Below, in pieces: positions 6,814-12,648 of a stretch of DNA of 12,648 nt (within the stretch, counting starts at the first letter, position 1; each line of letters opens with the position of its first letter). This DNA is from an uncultured Rhizobiaceae group bacterium (lineage in GTDB: Bacteria > Pseudomonadota > Alphaproteobacteria > Rhizobiales > Rhizobiaceae). A program made the translations under genes and the position numbers. The stretch spans positions 1-12,648 of the forward strand of contig CALDZZ010000022.1 of assembly GCA_937944075.1 (NCBI GenBank), given 5' to 3'. Under the pieces are notes generated by a model. It searched no databases. It had not been told where the DNA came from and worked only from the letters and a program-made list of their open reading frames with translations.

Positions 6814-9744
6814 ATGACTGACACTACTGAACGCGATTACTCACAGACGCTAAACCTGCCAAAAACTGAGTTCCCCATGCGTGCGGGCTTGCCGAAAAAA
6901 GAGCCCGAAATGATTGCCAAATGGGACGAAATGCAGCTTTACAAAAAGCTTCGGGAACAATCCAAAGACCGCCCGAAATACGTCCTCCACGATGGGCCTC
7001 CCTATGCAAACGGTAATTTGCACATTGGCCATGCGCTTAATAAAATTCTCAAGGACACCATCACGCGCTCATTCCAGATGCGCGGGTACAATTCAAACTA
7101 TGTACCGGGCTGGGATTGTCATGGCCTTCCGATAGAATGGAAAATAGAAGAGCAATATCGCGCCAAGGGCAAAAACAAGGACGAGGTTCCTATCAATGAA
7201 TTCCGCCAGGAATGCCGCGAGTTTGCAGATTACTGGATTGGCGTGCAGTCAGAAGAGTTCAGGCGTCTTGGTGTCGAAGGCGATTTTGAGACACCGTATA
7301 AAACCATGAACTTCAAGGCAGAAGCCAAGATCGCTTCCGAATTGATGAAGTTTGCAAAATCCGGTCAGCTCTACCGCGGTTCCAAGCCGATTATGTGGTC
7401 AGTTGTCGAGCGTACCGCATTGGCGGAAGCTGAAATCGAATATGAAAATTATGAGTCAGATACGGTTTGGGTGAAGTTTCCGGTGGTATCAGGTTCACAG
7501 GAATTGAATGATGTTCCGGTTGTAATCTGGACGACTACACCGTGGACCATTCCCGGGAATAGAGCGATCTGTTTTTCATCCAAAATCAGCTATGGTCTTT
7601 ATGAAGTAACTGCCGCAGAAATGGAATTTGGCTCCCAGCCGGGTGACAAGCTTATCTTTGCCGATGCCCTGGCTGATGAATGTTTCACCAAGGCCAAGCT
7701 GGAATTCAAGAAATTGCGTGACGTGAGCGGCCAGGAACTTGGTTCAGTAACCTGTGCCCACCCGCTTCGCGGCTTCAACGATGCCTATGCCTTTGATGTA
7801 CCGCTGCTGGATGGTGACCACGTAACAGATGATGCAGGTACGGGCTTCGTTCATACTGCACCGGGTCATGGTCGGGATGACTTCGAAATCTGGGTCGCGC
7901 GTCGCAATGAGATTGAAGCCAAGGGCATTTCCTCTGAAATTCCATTTACTGTTGCTGATGATGGCTCCTACACTGAAGAAGCGCCGGGTTTTGAAGGTGC
8001 TCGGGTGATTGATGACAAGGGCAAGAAGGGCAAGGCGAACCAGGAAGTGATTACGGCGTTAATCGGCCAGAATAATCTGTTTGCGCGCGGTCGTCTTAAA
8101 CACGAATACCCGCACTCATGGCGTTCCAAGAAGCCGATTATTTTCCGCAACACACCACAATGGTTTGTCTATATGGACAAGGAAGGTGTGATAGGTGGTG
8201 AAGGTTCCAATCACAGTACACTTCGCCAGACCTCACTGGCTGCCATTGATGAAACCCGCTTTGTACCCTCTGCCGGGCAAAACCGTCTTCGTGCAATGAT
8301 TGAACAGCGACCAGACTGGGTGCTTTCTCGCCAGCGTGCCTGGGGCGTGCCGATTTGTGTGTTCAGAAACCCTGAAACCAACCAAATCATTCCGGGTCCG
8401 GATTTCGATAAATCCGATGAACTGTCGCAAAGAATTGAACAAGCGTTCATAAATGAGGGAGCTGACGCCTGGTTTGCAGATGGCGCTCGCGAACGTTTTC
8501 TGGAAGGCATCGTCGACAACCCGTCCGAATGGGAGCAGGTACGTGACATTCTGGATGTCTGGTTTGACTCAGGTTCAACCCACGCCTTCTGTCTGGAAGA
8601 GCGCGAGGATTTGAAATGGCCGGCAGATCTTTATCTTGAAGGATCAGACCAGCACCGTGGCTGGTTCCATTCATCTCTATTGGAAGCCTGTGGCACCAGA
8701 GGCCGTGCTCCCTATGATGCGGTGTTGACGCATGGTTTTGTCATGGCGGAAGACGGCACCAAAATGTCAAAATCCAAGGGCAACATCGTCACCCCTCAAG
8801 AAGTCATCAAACAATCAGGGGCGGATATTCTGCGCTTGTGGGTTGCGTCTTCTGATTATTCGGAAGATTTGCGTCTTGGCAAAACCATCCTGCAAACCAA
8901 CATCGATGCCTACCGCAAGATGCGTAACTCTTTGCGCTGGATGCTTGGTACGCTTTCGCATTACGAAGGTGAGGAGGTCGCTTATGCCGAGATGCCTGAG
9001 CTTGAACAACTCATGCTGCACCGCCTTCATGAGCTTGATGGCATTGTGCGTGAAAGTTATGACGCGTTTGATTTCAAACGCATAGTTGCGCAACTTTCAA
9101 ACTTCATGAACATTGAACTTTCTGCGTTTTATTTCGATATCCGCAAGGACAGCCTCTACTGCGATGCACCCTCAAGCACCAAGCGCAAGGCGGCACTTTA
9201 TGTGGTGAAGCAACTGTTTGATCATCTGGTGCGCTGGTTTGCACCCATCCTGCCCTTCACAATGGAAGAAAGCTTTCAGAGCGAACGTGGATCAGAGGAT
9301 GTGTCTGTTCACATGGAACAGTTCATGGAAGTTCCTGCCGAATGGGCCAACCCGCAACTGGCTGCGAAATGGCAGAAAATTAGAACCGTTCGTCGCGTCG
9401 TAACAGGCGCACTGGAAATAGAACGCCGTGAAAAGCGCATTGGTTCATCCCTTGAAGCAGCGCCACAGGTTTCGGTTAGTGATGAAAGCCTGATGGCTGC
9501 AATCGAAGGGCAGGACATGGCGGAAATCTGCATTACAAGTGATATTTCAATTACTGGTAATGCGCTTTCTGGCGAAGTCTTTACGCTTGATGAAGTGAAG
9601 GGTGTTAGCGTTATTCCAAGTCTTGCTGAAGGCAAAAAATGCGCCCGTTCGTGGCGGGTTTTGCCGGAAGTTGGCACAGACCCGGATTATCCTGACCTTT
9701 CCCTGCGTGATGCAAACGCCATGCGCGAACTGGACGCCGGTTAA
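6814..9744 (+). CDS. ileS: Isoleucyl-tRNA synthetase
   Basis: Class I synthetase that charges tRNA-Ile with isoleucine and edits misactivated valine. The 976 residues match the alphaproteobacterial enzyme. Visible in order: GPPYANGNLHIGHALNK with HIGH at 70-73; PGWDCHGLPIEWK; the CP1 editing domain with WTTTPWTIPGN and GTGFVHTAPGHGRDDF; WFDSGSTHAF and DQHRGWFHSSLL; and KMSKSKGN at about 650. The anticodon-binding helical domain follows. The C-terminus reads KCARSWRVLPEVG: only the first Cys of the E. coli-type zinc site is kept, and no later C-x-x-C exists, so the zinc finger is lost, as in many alphaproteobacteria. The MWSVVERTALAEAE block is also alphaproteobacterial in style. The ATG follows a weak GAAG. 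No lspA follows, unlike the enterobacterial ribF-ileS-lspA order. Confidence 0.99.
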   Translation: MTDTTERDYSQTLNLPKTEFPMRAGLPKKEPEMIAKWDEMQLYKKLREQSKDRPKYVLHDGPPYANGNLHIGHALNKILKDTITRSFQMRGYNSNYVPGWDCHGLPIEWKIEEQYRAKGKNKDEVPINEFRQECREFADYWIGVQSEEFRRLGVEGDFETPYKTMNFKAEAKIASELMKFAKSGQLYRGSKPIMWSVVERTALAEAEIEYENYESDTVWVKFPVVSGSQELNDVPVVIWTTTPWTIPGNRAICFSSKISYGLYEVTAAEMEFGSQPGDKLIFADALADECFTKAKLEFKKLRDVSGQELGSVTCAHPLRGFNDAYAFDVPLLDGDHVTDDAGTGFVHTAPGHGRDDFEIWVARRNEIEAKGISSEIPFTVADDGSYTEEAPGFEGARVIDDKGKKGKANQEVITALIGQNNLFARGRLKHEYPHSWRSKKPIIFRNTPQWFVYMDKEGVIGGEGSNHSTLRQTSLAAIDETRFVPSAGQNRLRAMIEQRPDWVLSRQRAWGVPICVFRNPETNQIIPGPDFDKSDELSQRIEQAFINEGADAWFADGARERFLEGIVDNPSEWEQVRDILDVWFDSGSTHAFCLEEREDLKWPADLYLEGSDQHRGWFHSSLLEACGTRGRAPYDAVLTHGFVMAEDGTKMSKSKGNIVTPQEVIKQSGADILRLWVASSDYSEDLRLGKTILQTNIDAYRKMRNSLRWMLGTLSHYEGEEVAYAEMPELEQLMLHRLHELDGIVRESYDAFDFKRIVAQLSNFMNIELSAFYFDIRKDSLYCDAPSSTKRKAALYVVKQLFDHLVRWFAPILPFTMEESFQSERGSEDVSVHMEQFMEVPAEWANPQLAAKWQKIRTVRRVVTGALEIERREKRIGSSLEAAPQVSVSDESLMAAIEGQDMAEICITSDISITGNALSGEVFTLDEVKGVSVIPSLAEGKKCARSWRVLPEVGTDPDYPDLSLRDANAMRELDAG

Positions 9745-9904
9745 CCATCAACAGACAGTGAACGCCAAAATATTGTAATAAAGGCCAAATTAGAGTATCA
9801 CTAGGCAAGCTTAAAGCCGTGTTGTTGCCTTATTGTTGTGACAACGATTGCTTTAACATATGCAATTACGTCTTGAAGACGGATTTAATCAGGTAGATTT
9901 TGGT

Positions 9905-10591
9905 ATGAAAAGAACAGTATTTTCAATGAGTTTGATGGCAAGCGCCATTGTTCTTTCTTCTTGTTCAGGTGGCACCACCTATGGCACTGGTTCATCACAC
10001 GAAGTTGCTACCATGAAAGGTGTTGCCAATATTTTCTCCTTGAAATCAAAGCAGGAAAAAGTTGAATATCAAAGCCGTCCGGATCTGGTAATGCCGGCCA
10101 ACAAGCAAGCGCTACCCGCGCCAGTGACCAGCCAGGATGCCGTGCCAAACGATCAATGGCCCGTTTCACCAGAACAGCGTATTGCGAGTGTTCGCAATGC
10201 AGCACCCGAGCCTGATTGGCGTACAGGTGAACTTCCGGTTGAATATCTCAACAGTAAAAAGGAAGGTATTGCAATTTCCCGTGCTGACAAGGCTTCAAGA
10301 AGTCCTGTTTGGGCAAAAGAAGAGCAATATCTTCAGGATTTTCAAAATGATGCAAATGGCGTTTCAGAGAGCAAGAAAGCTCAGGAACTGAAAGACCAGA
10401 TTTCATATTCAAGCGGTGCAAAAAGAAAATTTCTGACTGAGCCGCCAGTGGAATACCGTCAACCTTCAGCAACTGCCGAAGCTGGCGACCTTGGCATCAC
10501 GGAAGAAGAACTGGCTGCACGTAAAAAGGCAGAGATTGAAGAAAACCGGGCTAATCCTAATGTCGTGAAAATAGACGGCGTTAACTTCTAG
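9905..10591 (+). CDS. Lipoprotein of unknown function
   Basis: Predicted 228-residue exported lipoprotein. From the ATG at 9905 the protein has a signal peptide, MKRTVFSMSLMASAIVLSSC, ending in the lipobox LSSC with lipidated Cys20; Ser21 at +2 would suggest outer-membrane sorting by the enterobacterial rule. The upstream ATG at 9860 would bury the signal peptide behind 15 acidic residues and is less likely; an AGGTAG lies before the chosen start. The mature part is hydrophilic, Pro- and charge-rich, without membrane segments. It contains a Gly/Ser/Thr start, EKVEYQSRPDLVMPANKQALP (about 53-73) and a Glu/Lys/Ala-rich helix near the end (EEELAARKKAEIEENR). It recalls uncharacterised lipoproteins found next to ileS in Hyphomicrobiales (from memory, unverified). 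Role unknown. It lies 160 bases after ileS and ends at a strong terminator. Confidence 0.85.
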   Translation: MKRTVFSMSLMASAIVLSSCSGGTTYGTGSSHEVATMKGVANIFSLKSKQEKVEYQSRPDLVMPANKQALPAPVTSQDAVPNDQWPVSPEQRIASVRNAAPEPDWRTGELPVEYLNSKKEGIAISRADKASRSPVWAKEEQYLQDFQNDANGVSESKKAQELKDQISYSSGAKRKFLTEPPVEYRQPSATAEAGDLGITEEELAARKKAEIEENRANPNVVKIDGVNF

Positions 10592-10613
10592 TCTGTCAGT
10601 ATAATGATTTATT

Positions 10614-10639
10614 AAATGGCTCCTCAGGGAGCCATTTTT
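10614..10639. terminator. Bidirectional intrinsic terminator between lipoprotein gene and tadA
   Basis: A perfect 10-bp stem (AAATGGCTCC at 10614-10623 with GGAGCCATTT at 10628-10637) and a TCAG tetraloop, ending in a run of five T (10635-10639). It sits between the convergent lipoprotein gene (stop 22 bases before) and tadA (stop 11 bases after). It is clearly an intrinsic terminator for the plus strand. On the minus strand the stem is also followed by an AT-rich tract, so it probably serves tadA too. Confidence 0.9.
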
Positions 10640-10650
10640 GATTCAGCATT

Positions 10651-11103
10651 CTATTTCATGCGTTTGTTGTTGAAAAACGCTTTCAGAATGTGACTACACT
10701 CGCTTTCAAGAATGCCTGAATAGACTTCGGGCTTGTGATGGCAGGTGATGTCGGAAAAATACTGTACACCGCTTTCAACCGCGCCCGATTTTTGATCGCT
10801 GGCTCCAAAGTACAGTCGTCGGATACGGGCAAAGGATATTGCCCCTGCACACATCGGACAGGGTTCCAGCGTGACATAGAGATCGCAATCGGTAAGGCGT
10901 TCATTGTTTAGTTTTTTTGAGGCTTCCCTGATAACCAGAACTTCGGCATGTGCGGTTGGGTCTTTCAGTTCCAGCGTGCGGTTGCCGTTGCGTGCAATGA
11001 TTTCACCATACCTGACCAATACCGCACCAACAGGGACTTCGCCTCGCGCATGGGCAAGTCTGGCTTCTTCCAGAGCATGTTCCATAAAACTTGCTTTTGA
11101 CAC
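10651..11103 (-). CDS. tadA: tRNA adenosine(34) deaminase TadA
   Basis: Zinc deaminase that converts A34 to inosine in the wobble position of tRNA-Arg(ACG). The 150-residue product has the complete active site: PTAHAEV (zinc ligand His52, proton-shuttle Glu54) and TLEPCPMCAGAI (zinc ligands Cys82 and Cys85). Also present are RGEVPVGAVLV near the N-terminus, SGAVESGVQYFS, and the C-terminal EVYSGILESECSHILKAFF helix that contacts tRNA. No ATG occurs at the homologous start. The GTG at 11103 lies 7 bases after TGAGG and matches the N-terminal length of relatives. A TTG directly upstream is too close to that site, and the internal ATG at 11085 would remove conserved residues. It is divergent from the pseudouridine synthase gene, with a 68-base gap. 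Confidence 0.96.
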   Translation of the reverse strand: MSKASFMEHALEEARLAHARGEVPVGAVLVRYGEIIARNGNRTLELKDPTAHAEVLVIREASKKLNNERLTDCDLYVTLEPCPMCAGAISFARIRRLYFGASDQKSGAVESGVQYFSDITCHHKPEVYSGILESECSHILKAFFNNKRMK

Positions 11104-11110
11104 CAAATTG

Positions 11111-11115
11111 CCTCA
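11111..11115 (-). promoter_or_regulatory. Ribosome-binding site selecting the GTG start of tadA
   Basis: On the minus strand TGAGG (11111-11115) lies 7 bases before GTG (11101-11103) and only 4 before the adjoining TTG (11104-11106). The normal spacing favours GTG. The next ATG, at 11085, has no such site. Confidence 0.6.
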
Positions 11116-11171
11116 CCAAGAGTTGTAAGCAAAAATGCTTCATGTTTTGAGCTATAAACTGAATATCACAG

Positions 11172-12263
11172 ATGACCAAGAAAACAGCCACAAAAGACAA
11201 CAAACAGCCTGAAAAACAAGGTGGAGACAAACCTGCACAACACATGGATGATGGTAGCGCAGAACTTCAAAGTGAACGCATTGCCAAGAGAATGGCGAGG
11301 GCAGGGCTTTGTTCAAGACGCGAAGCTGAAAAGTGGATATTGGCAGGTCGTGTGAGGGTCAACAACAAGCTTCTGGAAACGCCTGCCTTCACGGTAACAG
11401 ATCGGGACAAGGTGGAGGTCGATGGCAAGGTAATTGCAAGAAAGGAACGCACAAGGCTTTGGCTGTTCCACAAGCCCGCAGGCACTGTAACCACCAATCA
11501 GGACCCGGAAGGGCGCAAAACCATTTATGACAATCTGCCGGAAGACTTGCCGCGTCTGGTAAGCGTTGGCAGGCTGGATATCAACACTGAAGGTCTATTG
11601 TTGATGACAAACGATGGTGGCTTGTCGCGCGTGCTGGAATTGCCGTCAACTGGTTGGTTGCGCAGGTACCGTGTGCGTGTGCATGGCCGCGTCAAACAGG
11701 AAGAACTTGACGAACTTCAAAACGGTATCGCGGTTGAGGGAATATTATATGGATCGATTGAAGCTCGCATAGAGCATGAACAAGGCACCAATGCGTGGCT
11801 TAGCGTTTCGCTTCGTGAGGGCAAGAACCGCGAAATCAAGAAAGTGTTTGGCCATCTGGGACTGGAAGTCACCCGGTTGATCCGGATTTCTTTTGGTCCC
11901 TTCCAGTTGGGTGACCAACCTGCAGGCACAATACGTGAAATCAGAAGTCGCATGTTGCGTGACCAATTGGGTGAAAAGCTGATTGAGCAGTCAGGTGCTG
12001 ATTTTGAGGCTCCAATCATCAATCTTGCTCCTGAAGTAGCCCGCTCCGCCTCCAAGGCTGCCGAACAGGGAAAGAAACAAAGCAGAACAGATGGTCGCAA
12101 GCCTAGAGAAAAACAAAAACGCGGGACGGTTCGTGATGATACCCTCTCACGTCTAACCACTTCCAAAGGTGGAAAAAATACAGGGCGCCCCGGTGCTGCC
12201 GGCGATAGTGCAGGCAGGGGCAAATCGCGTAGCGGTAAACCACAACGCAGAAAATCCAGATAA
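11172..12263 (+). CDS. RluB/RsuA-family rRNA pseudouridine synthase with basic C-terminal tail
   Basis: Isomerises a specific uridine of rRNA to pseudouridine; the family is shared by RluB (23S U2605), RluE/RluF and RsuA, and the exact target cannot be decided here, although RluB is the usual annotation for this type. Of 363 residues, about 35-90 form an S4 RNA-binding domain (RIAKRMARAGLCSRREAEKWI). The catalytic domain follows, with LFHKPAGTVTT (99-109) and the active-site loop VGRLDINTEGLLLMT (catalytic Asp136). LREGKNREIKKVFGHLGLEVTRLIR (214-238) is the family's conserved motif. Residues about 295-363 form a Lys/Arg/Gly-rich, probably disordered tail, likely for rRNA binding; the N-terminal 30 residues are also Lys-rich and low in complexity. 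A TATAAA at 11153-11158 may be its -10 box, implying a very short leader. It lies 12 bases before rsmD, probably one operon. Confidence 0.95.
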   Translation: MTKKTATKDNKQPEKQGGDKPAQHMDDGSAELQSERIAKRMARAGLCSRREAEKWILAGRVRVNNKLLETPAFTVTDRDKVEVDGKVIARKERTRLWLFHKPAGTVTTNQDPEGRKTIYDNLPEDLPRLVSVGRLDINTEGLLLMTNDGGLSRVLELPSTGWLRRYRVRVHGRVKQEELDELQNGIAVEGILYGSIEARIEHEQGTNAWLSVSLREGKNREIKKVFGHLGLEVTRLIRISFGPFQLGDQPAGTIREIRSRMLRDQLGEKLIEQSGADFEAPIINLAPEVARSASKAAEQGKKQSRTDGRKPREKQKRGTVRDDTLSRLTTSKGGKNTGRPGAAGDSAGRGKSRSGKPQRRKSR

Positions 12264-12275
12264 GAGAAAACCCTG

Positions 12276-12648
12276 ATGCGTATTGTTGGTGGCAAATTAA
12301 AGGGACGTGCGCTGCAAAGCCCGAAGGGCATGGGGACAAGACCAACTTCTGATCGAACCCGTGAAAGCCTGTTTAACATTCTCTCCAACAAGCTTGATTT
12401 TGATGGGGCGCGTGTTGTTGACCTGTTTGCCGGAACCGGTGCCCTTGGTATAGAAGCGCTCTCCCGAGGGGGTGACTATTGCCTGTTTGTGGAAGAGGCC
12501 AGCAATGCCCGTGGAGCAATTCGTGACAATATCGAGAATTTGAATTTGTCCGGAAACACAAAACTATTCAAGCGCGATGCAACACGGTTGGGCAACAGAG
12601 GAACGCTCGCGCCTTTTGACCTTGCCTTTGCCGATCCGCCTTATCGTA
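12276..12648 (+). CDS. rsmD: 16S rRNA (guanine(966)-N2)-methyltransferase RsmD, C-terminus cut by window edge
   Basis: S-adenosylmethionine-dependent methyltransferase that makes m2G966 in 16S rRNA. The visible 124 codons, of about 185 expected, start MRIVGGKLKGRALQSPKG. They continue with RPTSDRTRESLFNIL, the SAM-binding motif I VVDLFAGTGALGIEALSRG, the acidic ribose-binding VEEA, and the catalytic ADPPY motif just before the edge. The start is an ATG 12 bases after the pseudouridine synthase stop, with a weak AGAG upstream, so co-transcription is likely. Both products modify rRNA. The frame stays open to the last base. Confidence 0.96.
   Translation, partial: MRIVGGKLKGRALQSPKGMGTRPTSDRTRESLFNILSNKLDFDGARVVDLFAGTGALGIEALSRGGDYCLFVEEASNARGAIRDNIENLNLSGNTKLFKRDATRLGNRGTLAPFDLAFADPPYR

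Noticed and set aside
6814..9744. ileS gap checked for a T-box riboswitch
   Set aside because: No T-box consensus or antiterminator/terminator arrangement is present, and T-boxes are not expected in this phylum.
9803..9845. AGGCAA/TTGCCT and GTTG/CAAC inverted repeats after ileS as a terminator
   Set aside because: The first stem is only 6 bp with a 16-base loop and is not followed by a real T-run; too weak to call.
11717..12391. 224-codon minus-strand open frame over the pseudouridine synthase
   Set aside because: Antisense shadow of a well-supported gene; it reads as Arg/Pro/Ser-rich low-complexity sequence with no domain.
1..12648. Search for CRISPR arrays, insertion sequences, att sites, tRNA or rRNA genes
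   Set aside because: No regularly spaced repeats, transposase frames, terminal inverted repeats or RNA gene signatures were seen; the region looks like ordinary core chromosome.

Overview
This window looks like a stretch of core chromosome from an alphaproteobacterium, most likely a member of the Hyphomicrobiales (Rhizobiales) with mid-range GC. The evidence is the alphaproteobacterial style of GroES, GroEL, IleS (zinc finger lost at the C-terminus) and TadA. The gene neighbourhood groESL / EAL protein / HAD hydrolase / ribF / ileS also fits, as I recall it from rhizobia and Brucella. I cannot name a species.

Layout. On the minus strand at the left edge lie groEL (cut by the window) and groES, forming a groESL operon. 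It is preceded by a perfect CIRCE operator and a heat-shock-like promoter. Upstream of it, on the same strand, is a two-TM protein with a degenerate, TipF-like EAL domain. From about 3.45 kb transcription runs rightward: a class IIA HAD hydrolase (TIGR01459 type), ribF (FMN/FAD synthesis), a CNNM (DUF21)-CBS membrane protein with its own candidate promoter, ileS behind a 272-base potentially structured leader, and a lipoprotein of unknown function. A strong bidirectional terminator separates the lipoprotein from convergent tadA (tRNA adenosine deaminase, minus strand, GTG start). Divergent from tadA are an RluB/RsuA-family pseudouridine synthase with a long basic tail and, 12 bases later, rsmD (cut by the right edge).

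Themes. The window is rich in translation and RNA-modification functions (ileS, tadA, the pseudouridine synthase, rsmD), together with protein folding (groESL) and flavin cofactor supply (ribF). No mobile element, CRISPR array, prophage, tRNA or rRNA gene was seen, and no non-coding stretch reaches 300 bases. I did not find a convincing new multi-gene system. The points most worth a second look are the probably non-catalytic EAL protein beside groESL, the foldable ileS leader, the HAD enzyme with Trp in place of the second motif-I Asp, and the lineage-specific lipoprotein.
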